Translations under genes and position numbers: made by a program | In this document: piece by piece, positions 46,787 through 57,394 of the stretch | How the letters are laid out: every line of letters begins with the position of its first letter | Position numbering within the stretch: the first letter of the stretch is position 1 | Notes under the pieces: generated by a model | What the model was told of the DNA's origin: nothing | Seen by the model: the letters and a program-made list of their open reading frames with translations, nothing else | Database searches by the model: none | NCBI GenBank assembly: GCA_010645155.1 | Contig: CM021321.1 | Coordinates: forward strand, 6,256,788 to 6,320,787 | Source of the DNA: Tigriopus japonicus | Lineage: Eukaryota; Arthropoda; Copepoda; Harpacticoida; Harpacticidae | Length of the DNA: 64,000 nt | Direction of reading: 5' to 3'

Positions 46787-47830
46787 TTATTGCGACGTAT
46801 CCACATCATTTTTTTTACAATAATTATGCGAAATGTGGAATGCGTGTAGTGGGTGCTCACATATTAAACATTTGCAGTCTTCACCTGGTGTTAAATGGTA
46901 ATTGGAGACAGAACAATATGTTTGGTGGCCAGTATCACAGATGGATTGAAGTAATTTTGACCTATAGGAGGGGTTCACTGGGATACTCGCCAATGATTGG
47001 CCTCGCCAGAACCAAGTGGGTATGTTTTCCATTATATTTGTCTCAGGAACTGCAGGGAGAAGCTTCATAAGACCGAATTGAACGCCTTGCAGCTCTTCAC
47101 ACATTAGTAGGCTTCTTAGTCTGTTAGGGACAGTCGCCTTCAGCCAACATTCTAGTGGAAGTGTTTCTGTCAAGAAGTGGATCACTGCATTATTAGTCCC
47201 ATAAGGAACTCTCAAATATCTTTTCAGAAACTTTGTTAGGACAGAGTTCGCCGCATTCCATGCCCCTTTAGATATCGATCCCGTCGCCCAGACTGGTAGA
47301 GCGTGCTCAAATAATGGTAAAATATAGCACCGAAACACTCTCAACACTAACAACAAAGGGAGCAAATCCAACTCCAATCGAGGAAATAAAAAACCAACCT
47401 TTGATTTGGCTTTTGCTGTCACTTGCTTCAAATGAGCACTAAATGAGATCTGGGAGGAAGACTTGACACCCAGATACACAAATTCATTGACTTGTTCTAG
47501 CTCTTTGTCTCCAAAGCGAACCTTGAATTCCGGCAAGCGGCCTCGATGAAATATAAGACATTTGGTCTTTGCAATGTTGACAGTGAGATCGTTCTCTGCG
47601 CAGTATGCGGCGAGTTCGTCCAGAAGAAGTTGAAGGTCCGCGGGCGAGCTAGACAGAAGGCAGAGATCGTCAGCGTACATAATGTATTGCACTTGACGAC
47701 CCTCAAAATCTGCTCCATGTCCAGACAAAGAGTCCGGCAAGTCGTGCAAGTACGTATTGAAGAGTAGAGGACTTAGAGGATCGCCTTGCAGCACCCCGTT
47801 CCCTGTGGACCCTGTGTGCAGGACACCTGT
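46787..47830 (-). pseudogene. 5'-truncated non-LTR retrotransposon reverse transcriptase
   Basis: The minus strand encodes the second half of a LINE RT: GVLQGDPLSPLLFNTYLHDL (palm motif near the active site), then MYADDLCLLSSS with the YxDD box, then the FVYLGVKSS motif and the thumb/C-terminal part, to a stop at 46787. About 347 codons remain open. The C-terminus has a Cys/His cluster (CKCLICEHPLHAFHISHNYC). The frame opens at about 47845 without an ATG and lacks the endonuclease and the first RT motifs, as expected for a 5'-truncated insertion. It is otherwise undamaged, suggesting a recent arrival, and lies antisense in the four-TM gene intron. Confidence 0.9.
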
Positions 47831-48424
47831 AAATATTGATTTTGATTATTTCGCTCAAGGGCTAAAACTATGTAACTTTACATCAATTATGATTATCAAT
47901 AAATGCTTAAAATTGTACTTTCATCGAAGTCTTAGCTTTAATAAATGCAGTGTTGCTCTGAAATATCGCAGATCTTTATTTAACGGCCTTTTTCAGCATG
48001 CTTGAAGGGCCAAGCAGGAGTTTCTGACAATGTTTTAGGTAGCCATACCCACAAGACTAGTTAAGAATTGAGTAGAAGAAAACTTTGTCTTCAAGCATGT
48101 CTTAATATTTCTTTTCCCTTGACCTAATCAACATAATTCAAACGCATTGAGGTGTTGCATTCATACCTCAAAAGTGGTCTCAAATGTCTCTGGAATTTAG
48201 AGCTGAATTCTCAAGTCCAAATAAACATTGTGCTCAATTATAAGCTCGGACAAATCTCATTCAAAGCTCACTCAATTTGGCACTGAAATAGAAAGAAGTG
48301 CACTCAAGCATTCCATTTTCGCTTTCAAATTTGCCAAGTGGCATCCGATGCATCCAAGCGCATTCCCACTTTCCCTGGGTGAATAAATTTTCGATTGATT
48401 GATCTCCTTCTTTCGCTTTTTCAG

Positions 48425-48537
48425 GGATCCTTTTATATCAATGGGCTGTGGTGGTGGATTTGTTTAATCGGTTGCATCCTCAAGTTCTAAAGGAAGAAGA
48501 AGAGCTGCGACGGACCACGCCCCAACCTCCTTTGTAG
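48425..48537 (+). CDS. Four-transmembrane protein, exon 2 (end of TM4 and tail)
   Basis: Acceptor TTCGCTTTTTCAG ends at 48424. The exon adds GG to the G left by exon 1, giving ILLYQWAVVVDLFNRLHPQV after the TG of exon 1. This is a continuous hydrophobic TM4, followed by a charged tail (LKEEEELRRTTPQPPL) and TAG 48535-48537. The exact phase match and the completed membrane helix are the evidence; the donor at 44179 is not a strong consensus. The intron of 4.2 kb holds a MITE, a LINE fragment and one arm of a long inverted repeat. Confidence 0.72.
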
Positions 48538-49011
48538 CCACTCTTTTTATACATGGCTCTCTTTTGAAGAGCCTCATCTGTTATAAACTTTTGACATTCA
48601 AAGTGATATTAAACCTTGAGCATCTGCTTAACAACCAAAGGCAATTACGACTCTGACTATGAAGAATACCAAATATAATTTGAGTGGTCTTGGTTTGATT
48701 GGACTCTCATCCATTTTCCTAGTATTTTTGGTTAACCATGTCTGCTTTATTGACATCCACTTGTCTGATCAACCCATTTTGAAACCTCCTTGATATCTAC
48801 TAGACGTCTGTTGGATAACCAAATTTGGAAGCCATGCCGGATGTGCTTCTCAATGCTTTCGTCTAAGTTTGTAATGGACAATTGAAACTGTGGAAACAAG
48901 TCTTGGAGTAGTTGAAATTTTAAACTAGCGAATGGGCAAAGATAGCTTCTTCTCTCGGTTTTAAGTACAAGGTCAATTTTGGGAGCAAATCCATTTCTTC
49001 TCGAAACTAAA

Positions 49012-49492
49012 AGATATTTATCAATTTCGCTTCAATTCATGAATAAATCTTTTTTCAAATCTGATATAATAGTTTTGGAAAATTTGTTAGTTTTAGTGTT
49101 TTGAAGTGAGTTAATAAGTTTTTTGAGCTAATTTAAAATGTACATATTCACAAATTATTTTCACGTTGGTACTCCAACATTGAAAAGTGTGTTAACAATT
49201 ATATATATACTATATACTATGTATATTTTACACGATATCTTGATATTGGAGCAAACACTTTCATAGAGGCCAGCTATCCACTGGGCGATGTAATTGGTTT
49301 ATTTGGTTCCAGAAACAATTATTTTTCTCCTTTCCCTACAGTAAAGTATGGGCATGAAAGGCTCTGCAAATCTAATCAGACAAAGATTTAGATTCAGTTC
49401 ATCTCAAAAACAGAACTTCTTCATAATAACCATCAATGAATGATCCCAGTAGGTATATTAACTATCATGATTTTCTTTAAAAAATAATCATC
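49012..49492 (-). repeat. Right arm of the long inverted repeat, abutting gypsy copy 1
   Basis: Reverse-complement partner of 44536-44945. Its outer end at 49492 meets the gypsy gag-protease reading within a few bases (ILGADFLR then stop), so this repeat, or the event that placed it, truncated that retroelement. Confidence 0.9.
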
Positions 49493-50573
49493 TAACTCTT
49501 AGAAAATCGGCGCCTAAAATGGGCATAATCACGTCTGCGACGACAAATTTCCACTCAAAAATCGTTTGGAGGCCAATATCAATCCGACGACTCAATGTGC
49601 CAAATGTGGTGATGGAAGCACCACTAGCATAAACTAAGGTGGAAATGGGATCTGGAGCGGCTTGATCAAGAGATGGAATTAAACGACGAGGGATAAGGGA
49701 CTTGGAAGCCCCAGAATCAATTAGAAATTTTCTTTTTGAAATGACGTCGGTGACGTAGAATAAGGACGAAGATGAGGAGGGAACGTAGGCTGTGGTTGGA
49801 GAGAGCCTTTTTAACGGTGAGGCTGTCCTACCAAAAGCACGGAAGTCCATCCTTAGTGTTCTTGAACTTCTTTCTCGCAGTTCCATCGAAGGTCCTTGAC
49901 ATTTTGTCGGGTCCCCAACATCGATAGGCTTAAAATATCGATTTCTGTATCGGCGATGAAAGGTGCCTGAATAGGGTTCCACTTTGGTGAATGAGGTTAG
50001 ACTTGTAGTTGCAGACAAATTCAAAGCTTGTTCGTAAAAGCGATCCACAGGTTCATCTAGTTGAGTAGCCAATGACGGGCGGAAATGTTCTGGAAAGGAT
50101 CGAAGAAGTTTGTCCTTGATCAGATATCCCACAACGTCATCGATTCCCTCCAACAGCGATTTGGATTGAGCATAGAGCTCCACAATTGGAAGTCTATCAG
50201 CAGCTAAGTCCAGAAACGTAGAAATTCGTTGTGCTGGTTTAATATTAAACACCTTAAAATGATCAGATTTCTAAGTTCCATACGGATCTGCATCATTGGG
50301 TTTCAACGAAAGAATTGAACTCGGAATCCGCGAGATAACATCAGCGTCTAAAGCCGAAATTACATGGTCGAACTTAGTGCTTGAAACCGAGATGTGACGA
50401 AGTCGAAATTGGGCCTCAGCGAAAAGAAACCACTTTTCAGGTTCGTGACTCCAAAATTTGGGTAATTCAACGGAAACATTTGAAGTCAAAGAATCCAACG
50501 AAAGATCTTCTTTTGACAAGATTGTTGGCTCGTAATTCTCACGTCGGGGTCGCCAAGTTTGGGGTCTGAACAC
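49493..50573 (-). pseudogene. Ty3/gypsy gag-protease, minus copy, broken
   Basis: Almost the same protein as the plus copy at 53063-54165. The gag part starts near 50573 (SLTSNVSVELPKFWSHEPEK) and the aspartic protease part has FLIDSGASKSLIPRR and ends at ILGADFLR, where the inverted repeat begins. The start ATG of the plus copy is TTG here, and a TTG codon has become TAG at 50273-50271, so the frame is closed early. Apart from these changes the frame is continuous, so the copy is fairly young. gag has no Cys-His zinc knuckle. Confidence 0.9.
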
Positions 50574-50880
50574 AAGGAGTTTCTTGTATCGACTGAGCGA
50601 GTAGCAAGTGCGAGCATTTCCAATTAACCCTCAATTAAACGCCGTGTCGGCTCATTTTGTCGAATCCAAGTTATTTCCAGTTTATAGTTCGGTACAAGAG
50701 TCTTGATTCCAGGAAATGACCTTCATTTCACGTTTAAATCCCTTTGTTTAAATAAACTTTGTTGACGATATGCTCAGTTTATCACGTAGAAATTGAGACA
50801 CATAAAATTATGTGTTCCAAGAATGAACAAAAAAAGTTGTTCATTTTTCTTTATTGAGAACTTGTTGAACCATTGTTTTT
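50574..50880 (-). repeat. LTR-type leader of the minus gypsy copy
   Basis: Reverse complement of the sequence before the plus copy: shared CTCAATAAAG, TGATAAACTGAGCATAT, GTTTAAATCC-type and GTATCGACTGA/TCAGTCGATAC segments. Similarity fades near 50868. The second LTR of this copy was not found. Confidence 0.78.
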
Positions 50881-51594
50881 GTTTGTTTGTTAAGGAGTCA
50901 GTGCATCACTGATAAAGTTATAATAGCTCGTATTTTTTGCACGAACAGAAGGGTTTTGAAGTGCTTTTATTCAATAACTAAAGAGCAGGAAAATATGAGG
51001 TTCTTGGATGCAGAAAAAGTATTTTTGTGTGATCAAAATGACACTTTGTGTGATAAAAAGTGGAAATGTGCGATTTTGAAATAATAAAATACTACCTTAT
51101 AACTCGCATTTTCAGGATTTTCTACCATCAATCCTATTTTATAAAAAGACAGGATTTGATCACACAGATTTATCATCAGTGATGATAATTTTGTTTTAAC
51201 AAATCATTATCACTGCTCTTTTTGGGTAAGCTATTTCTAAAAACACCAGCCAAGTTCACAACTCATGTGGAAAGATAGATTTCTGTTCAAGATTGACTTG
51301 AGGAAAAAGTTCTAGTAAATATTGACTGTGATGTTGAATTGATTTTTGAAGCTGAAAAAACTCTCAGTTCCTGACTCTGGCGATGATTGACCACAATGAA
51401 TGACCACACCATAATTGATCAATCCATGTATCAAGTTTCATACTTTGAACCGGAAAAATGCACTTTGATTTCGCTTCAGCATAAAAGTTGGCCAAATATA
51501 CTGTTATGCTGGCCAAAATTGTTCCCTCGTTAAAAACTTACTTGGTTATTTCATAAATCTCGCAACATCAATAGAATTAGATCACGACTTTGTT

Positions 51595-51825
51595 TCATAA
51601 GACACAACATATTGAGTCTGAGCATTGAGAAATATTTACGGCAATCACAAATCCAATCGCTAATAACGAGAGCATAGCCCTAACCGTCCCATTACATAAC
51701 TCTTGACTGCATTGACATTTGATGACTCTGCGCCCATGTTCCATTACTATGGGACAGATGGGGTTGGGGTGGAGATCAACGTGGGTTCTCAATGAATGTT
51801 CTGCTTCCAAAAGCTTCTCGTAATC
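51595..51825 (-). CDS. Ly6/uPAR-like surface protein, last exon
   Basis: Acceptor TTTTGTTACAG (ending 51826) opens an exon that reads DYEKLLEAEHSLRTH, then NPICPIVMEHGRRVIKCQCS, QELCNGT, a hydrophobic end (AMLSLLAIGFVIAVNI) and a stop at 51595. The block C-x-C-S-x4-C-N followed by a hydrophobic tail is the typical end of a Ly6/uPAR three-finger domain with a GPI-anchor signal. Such proteins sit on the outer plasma membrane and organise septate junctions, receptors or channels; the partner here is unknown. After the hydrophobic run come SQCSDSICCVL, unusual for a GPI signal, so a membrane-spanning tail is possible. It joins the previous exon in phase 0. Confidence 0.62.
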   Translation of the reverse strand, partial: DYEKLLEAEHSLRTHVDLHPNPICPIVMEHGRRVIKCQCSQELCNGTVRAMLSLLAIGFVIAVNISQCSDSICCVL

Positions 51826-51902
51826 CTGTAACAAAATATCAAGAAGAAGCTCCCAACCAACACGTTGAACATCATACACTACTTGGAGATGTTTTTCTTT
51901 AC

Positions 51903-52069
51903 CACGTCATTCACGTATTGACATTCTCGTTGAACGTGATCCCCATAATCCATGGAATGGATTTTCACACAAACAGGAAAGAAAGGCTCAGACGAAGGTC
52001 GTGAGCAATCCACTGGGATCTTTCGGAAGAAATCGCTGATTGTTCCAAATCCTTCAAAACAACGGAGAC
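51903..52069 (-). CDS. Ly6/uPAR-like surface protein, penultimate exon
   Basis: Acceptor CATTTTCCCCAG (ending 52070) opens the exon in phase 1. It reads GLRCFEGFGTISDFFRKIPV, DCSRPSSEPFFPVCVKIHSM, YGDHVQRECQYVNDV, and ends at donor GTG|GTAAAG (51902). The 77-bp intron to 51825 contains an in-frame stop, so splicing is required. The Cys pattern (LRC, DC, VCVKI, REC) fits the first fingers of a Ly6/uPAR domain. The first exon(s), with the signal peptide and first Cys, were not found; they may lie beyond the retroelements. The gene fragment sits between two head-to-head gypsy copies. Confidence 0.6.
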
Positions 52070-52764
52070 CTGGGGAAAATGCACATTGGACGGGATTACT
52101 TGATGGAAAATCAACCCTTGTTAGGGCTTTTGACAAACATACTGTTTGATGGTGAACCTTGAAGAAATAAGGTTATCAAGACAAAAATAGCACGTTTTGG
52201 GGATTTGGAGCACTGGCCAGACATGGTATGGAAACATTTACGTTGAAACTAAATCGTTTGCCAGGTATGAAAGTGGTCATAGCTTAATCAAATCACTCAT
52301 ATCCAGGCAGATTGGTTGGCCTTTGACCTCGGAAATGAGCAACAAGCAAGATGGGAGAAAGCTGGGAGAAAGTAGAAAGTACCTCTAGGTTAGATTTACT
52401 TGGTTCTCAAAATGCTAGCTAAGTGGAAGATACGTTTGTTTTAGATTTCTTTGCTAGCATGCCAACATGAAATCTTTCTGTGCATGAAAACATGGTAAAC
52501 AGGCCCAAGGTTTGTATCTTGCTTGTCGAGTATTTGAGTTTGAAAAGCGAACCATCCAATGGAATTTGTGTTCCATTGTCCTTTTGCTAGTTATTTACGT
52601 TATTGTACGTACTAAGTCGCTCCATTAGTAGAAAACGATTAATGTTCCACGTTAGATAACGTTCTTATCACGACAAAAACCAATTCAAGGTTAGATTCAA
52701 GATAACTTGAAACGAATTTCAAACATTTCAAACCATTATAAGAACTTCATATCCGTCTGAACTT

Positions 52765-53026
52765 GTCAACAAGTTCTCAATAAAGAAAAGTGAACAACTT
52801 TTTGTGTTCTTTCTTGGAACACATGTGTCTCAATTTCTACGTGATAAACTGAGCATATCATCAACCTAGTTTATTTAAACAAAGGGATTTAAACGTGAAA
52901 TGAAGCTCATTTCTTGGAATCAAGACTCTTGGGCCGAACTATATAAATTGAGGGTTAATTGCAAATGCTCGCAATTGCTACTCGATCAGTCGATACAAGA
53001 AACTCCTTGTGTTCAGACCCCAAACT
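52765..53026 (+). repeat. LTR of the plus gypsy copy
   Basis: The sequence is shared in inverted orientation with 50574-50868. It has an AATAAA near 52780 and a TATA box (TATAAAT, 52942-52948), then the leader before gag. The exact LTR ends could not be fixed because the 3' LTR is absent. Confidence 0.75.
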
Positions 53027-53040
53027 TGGCGACCCCGACG
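53027..53040 (+). other. Putative primer-binding site
   Basis: TGGCGACCCCGACG follows the LTR and begins TGG, as primer-binding sites do. It resembles the tRNA-Arg type known for some Drosophila gypsy relatives; that comparison is from memory. Confidence 0.45.
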
Positions 53041-53062
53041 TGAGAATTACGAGCCAACAATC

Positions 53063-54165
53063 ATGTCAAAAGACGATCTTTCGTTGGATTCTTTGACTTC
53101 AAATGCTTCCGTTGAATTACCCAAATTTTGGAGTCACGAACCTGAAAAGTGGTTTCTTTTCGCTGAGGCCCAATTTCGACTTCGTCACATCTCGGTTTCA
53201 AGCACTAAGTTCGAACATGTAATTTCGGCTTTAGGCGCTGATGTTATCTCACGGATTCCGAGTTCAATTCTTTCGTTGAAACCCAATGATGCGGATCCGT
53301 ATGGAACTTTGAAATCTGATCTTTTTAAGGTGTTTAATAATAAACCAGCACAACGAATTTCTACGTTTCTGGACTTAGCTGCTGATGAACTTCCAATTGG
53401 GGAGCTCTATGCTCAATCCAAATCGCTGTTGGAGGGAATCGATGACGTTGTGGGATATCTGATCAAGGACAAACTTCTTCGATCCTTTCCAGAACATTTC
53501 CGCCCGACATTGGCTACTCAACTAGATGAACCTGTGGATCGCTTTTACGAACAAGCTTTGAATGTGTCTTTTGCTACAAGCGTAGCCTCATTGATCGAAG
53601 TGGAACCCTATTCATACACCTTATATCGCCGATACAGAAATCGATATTTTAAGTCTATGGATGTTGGGGACCCGACAAAATGTCAAGGACCTCCGATGGA
53701 GCTGCGAGAAAGAAGATCAAAAACACTAAGGATGGACTACCGTGCCTTTGGTAGGACAACCTCACCGTTAAAAAGGCTCTCTCCAACCACAGCCTACGTT
53801 CCCTCCTCATCTTCGTCCTTATTCTACGTCACCGACGTCATTTCAAAAAGAGAATTTCTAATTGATTCTGGGGCTTCCAAGTCCCTTATCCCTCGTCGTT
53901 TAATTCCGTCTCTTGATCAAGCCGCTCCAGATCCCATTTCCACCTTAGTTAATGTTAGTGGTGATTCCATCACCACATTTGGCACATTGAGTCGTCGGTT
54001 TGATATTGGCCTCCAAGCGATTTTTGAGTGGAAATTTGTCGCCGCAGATGTGATTACGCCCATTTTAGGCGCCGATTTTCTAAGGCATTACGACCTCTCG
54101 GTGGATGTCAATAATAAACTGTTGTTTGAGCGGTCACCAGATCTTGTTCTATGGCTTTTGTCGCA
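53063..54165 (+). CDS. Ty3/gypsy gag-protease, plus copy, 3' end lost
   Basis: I choose ATG 53063 (MSKDDLSLDSLTSNASVELP); the frame is open from 53009 but without an ATG. The gag part (FWSHEPEKWFLFAEAQFRLR, then a helical KSLLEGIDDVVGYLIKDKLL region) matches the gag of arthropod Ty3/gypsy elements. There is no zinc knuckle. The aspartic protease follows with the DSGA active site (FLIDSGASKSLIP, about residue 280) and the ILGADFLRHYDL motif. At about 54165 the frame runs into CGCC-rich repeats and stops at 54241 with non-homologous residues. The reverse transcriptase of the same element probably resumes at 56762, so the element was split by insertions. Confidence 0.9.
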
Positions 54166-54240
54166 AGATTGGCCACCAGAATTCGCCAGAATTCGCCAGA
54201 ATTCGCCACCTCATTTGAAAAATCGCCAGATTTTCGCCTA
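54166..54240 (+). repeat. CCAGAATTCG tandem and related CGCCAG motifs
   Basis: Three to four 10-bp units of CCAGAATTCG, then more CGCCAGA motifs. They resemble the units of the palindromic element at 54872-56255 and mark the break in the gypsy copy. Confidence 0.75.
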
Positions 54241-54330
54241 ATTTCTTTTTACCACAAACCTTATGTACATAAATAGTTAATTATGCTGAAGTAATCGTAA
54301 AGGAATAACTCAAATGGTTATTTGAGAGAT

Positions 54331-54488
54331 AAACTATCTTTTATCTTTTTCTAGATACTTTTTTCGGGAAAGCATCTTAAACTATCTTTATCTAGATACT
54401 TTTTCAGGAAAGTGTCTTAAACTATCTTTATCTAGATACTTTGCTGAAAATACTATCTTATCTAGATACTTTTTCAAAGTATCTTGAA
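54331..54488. repeat. About 40-bp tandem repeat, four units
   Basis: The unit contains ACTATCTTTATCTAGATACT and TTTTCAGGAAAGTGTCTTAA. Units begin near 54333, 54381, 54421 and 54462; the first has a short insertion and the last is shortened. Confidence 0.85.
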
Positions 54489-54871
54489 CAGGTCTGATGG
54501 TATTACGTTAACGTAATGTGACCAATTGTCGTTAAAATTTCCCAAATTGTAACGTGATCACTCAAATATTAAAAATATATTTTTTAAGCAATGACATCGT
54601 TCATGCCTTTTATTTTGTCTATACGATAATAGATTGAGTAGTAAGCCATAAAGAGGGCGTAACCAAAACCAAACGGGGGCTATCGCAAAATAATAGATGC
54701 ATAGTTTATTTAGGATTTCAATTGGCCCTACCATTAGGAAAAATCAAATTGGGAATTTTTCAAAATCAGTTACACATGCGTTTGCCGAAGCTTTTGACTT
54801 CATACCTGTTACTTTTTCCCAAACTCTCTTGTTGAAAATTCTAGTCTGCATTTTTTACCGATTTTAAGAGG

Positions 54872-56255
54872 TACACAGAATGTCATTCCATGTCAATGTC
54901 AAAAAAAGATAAAATCCGAGTGGGGAGAAGTCATGTCTAATACAAGCATTGGTCTGTAAGGGAGTTACAGTTAGTTGCCCGATAAAACCCCTTAACTTAG
55001 GGCAGGTCACAGATAGTGGATAAAAAGTCGTCTAGATGAGACTTAAAAATTTATAATGGGTCGTCTAATTGATAGATTTGTCGCAAAGAGGGAGGAAGTA
55101 AGTTCTACAGCAAAAGAGCGAAACAAAATTTTCTTGTTTTTGGTTATTATCATCATAGTGATTATCATCTAAGATTTTAATCCTTGGTTTCCAGTCAGAA
55201 TGAAAGTCAAAATCATGAAGAGAGAATCAAAATTTGTCTGAGTCATCGCCAAAAATGGTCGATTTTGCTAAATTTTTTCGCCAATTTTCCCCGATTTCGC
55301 CAAATTTATCGCCAGAAATACTAAAATCGCCAGATTTATCGCCAGGGAAATCAAAATCGCCAGATTTATCGCCAGATCAGCTGATTACGCCAGATTAATT
55401 TTGCCAGACACGTTTCAAAATGGCCAGATTCGTGAAATCTGGCGATAGAAATCGCCAAAAAAAACAAAAAACTGGCGGTCACCCTGAGCAGGGTTGCCAA
55501 CTGGCGATTTCTATCGCCAGATTTCACGAATCTGGCGATTTTGAAACGTGTCTGGCGATAGAAAAATTAATCTGGCGATATCAGCTGAGCTGGCGATAAA
55601 TCTGGCGATATCAGCTGAGCTGGCGTTAAATCTGGCGATTTTGATATCACTGGCGATAAATCTGGCGATTTTGATATCACTGGCGATAAATCTGGCGATT
55701 TTGATATCACTGGCGATAAATCTGGCGATTTTAGTATTTCTGGCGATAAATTTGGCGAAATGAGCAAATTTGGCGAAAAATTAGGCGAAATCGGGGTAAC
55801 TTGGCGAAAAAAATTGGCAAAATCGCCCATTATTGGCGGTAAATCAGGCAAATTTTGATTCTTTTTTATGATTTTGACTTTCATTCTGACTAAAAACCAA
55901 GAATTAAATATTTTAGATGACAATCACAAAAGGGGGAGAGCTTTGACCAAAGTATTGTTTCTTGATTTGATCGTGATTTTATCAAAAACAAGAAAATTTT
56001 GCTTCGCTCTTTTGCTGTAGAACTTACTTCCTCCCTCTTTGCGACGCATCTATCCTTTAGACGACCCATTATAAATTCTTTAGTCTCATCTAGACGATTT
56101 GTTATCCACTATTTGTGACGTGCCCTAAGTTAAGGGACTTTATTGGGCAGCTAATTCCAACTCCCTTACAGACCAATGCTTTTATCAGACATGACTTTTT
56201 TCCACTCGGGCTTTATCTTTTTTTTGCCATTTAAATGGAATGACATTCTGTGTAC
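54872..56255. mobile_element. 1.4 kb near-perfect palindrome, two element halves head to head
   Basis: The outer ends GTACACAGAATGTCATTCC are inverted at both borders. The arms of about 600-750 bp meet at 55480-55510, where ACTGGCGGTCACCCTG faces CAGGGTTGCCAACTGGCG with AG between them. CAGGGTTGCC is a terminus type seen in hAT-like elements. Arm sequence is shared along the whole length (for example GAGGGAGGAAGTAAGTTCTA), but the right arm has more copies of a 30-bp repeat. The open frames of repeated LAINLAILIS and SPDLSPVISK type are products of the repeat, not genes. Confidence 0.88.
55572..55739 (+). repeat. 30-bp minisatellite in the right palindrome arm
   Basis: The units are CTGGCGATAAATCTGGCGAT plus TTTGATATCA. 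They start at 55620, 55650, 55680 and 55710, preceded by two 30-bp variants with CAGCTGAG. The left arm has only about two to three units. Confidence 0.92.
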
Positions 56256-56761
56256 AGGGTGTCCCTTCTAAATTAAGACCGAAAGTTTCCTGCCTTTAGT
56301 GCGCTGGCTTATTTTTAGTTTCACACTTTTTGTTTAAACAAAATGTTTTGTGCATTCTTTTGGCAAGATATCTTGTTTTCAACATTTTTTATTGTGAAGC
56401 TGTCTTTTCTCATTTCTGAGGCAAGGATGAATGTGCTCGTTCATGTTCAGACCTCAATCGGATGGAAATTTCCATTTGGTCAATTCTGAAGAGGCTTCGA
56501 GTCAAACAGATTGTGGTGCGTGCCTGTGCTGATGCTGCAGTTAGTAGATTGAAGGCCGTAGTGAAGACCAAAGGTGGCCATTTTGAAAATTGAACATTTG
56601 TTGGTCAACGTAAGGCATCTGGGATTGTAATAATGTGACAATATTTTTGATTGAATGGATGTCAAGTGAGTTATGATACAAAACCCGAGTCTCAGTTTAA
56701 GTGGTATGGTACTGACCGTTCTCGTCAGCCATTGTTTCTCACAACATTCGACACTTCATAC
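56256..56761. other. Stretch between palindrome and gypsy RT, nothing recognised
   Basis: No gene was seen. A short frame on the minus strand near 56480-56665 has no domain. Confidence 0.4.
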
Positions 56762-57145
56762 AGACTAATGGTGCACCCTGTTTTTCGCGGGCTCGTCGGC
56801 TCTCCAAAGTGAAATACAATATTGCCAAGGCTGAATTCGATGATCTTCTGACACTGGGTACAATTCAACCATCCTCCTCCTGCTATTCATCGCCGTTACA
56901 CATGGTACCCAAATCCAATGGGTCATGGCGGCACCGTGGAAATTATCGGTTACTCAATGACCAGACAACTCCGGATCGATATCCTCTGTCGCACATATTT
57001 GATTTCGCGTCACATTTAGCTGCATCTACATATATGTTTATACATGTATATTCTCGAAGATTGATCTTGTCAAAGCCTACCACCAAATACCCATGTCCAT
57101 TCAGGTCCTGGTCGATACCATTAGCCTTGCAGAGTCTGTGAATTT
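56762..57145 (+). pseudogene. Ty3/gypsy reverse transcriptase N-terminal part
   Basis: The plus strand reads PCFSRARRLSKVKYNIAKAE, FDDLLTLGTIQPSSS, SPLHMVPKSNGSWR and DRYPLSHIFDFASHLA. After an inserted ATATATGTTTATACATG-like stretch it continues one frame over as FSKIDLVKAYHQIPMSIQ. These are the first conserved RT blocks of a Ty3/gypsy pol. Orientation and position fit the gag-protease at 53063. The reading ends at about 57145, before the YxDD box. Confidence 0.88.
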
Positions 57146-57394
57146 TCCACGAAAATTTAAGATCTGATATTTCAAACTGGAAAATCCAGCGATCCAATTG
57201 CGCGAGATAATATTACAGACATGTTGATGGAGGGAAGAAGTTTAAAAAAGTATTTGTTGAAAGTTTACATATTCCTGACAGAATCATACTTTTCCCCATA
57301 ACGTCTAATCAAAACAAGCTTCCGCTCATGTGGTACTTCGTTGGTCCCATATGAGGGGTGTATTTGTTGCCCAACATAAGTAATAGATAACGGA

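Noticed and set aside
54872..55800. CRISPR-like array of repeated CGCCAG units
   Set aside because: Repeats are directly adjacent without unique spacers, and the setting is a eukaryotic transposon.
55548..55923. Long repetitive open frames (LAINLAILIS on +, SPDLSPVISK on -)
   Set aside because: They are the translation of a 30-bp minisatellite whose length is divisible by three, inside a palindromic element.
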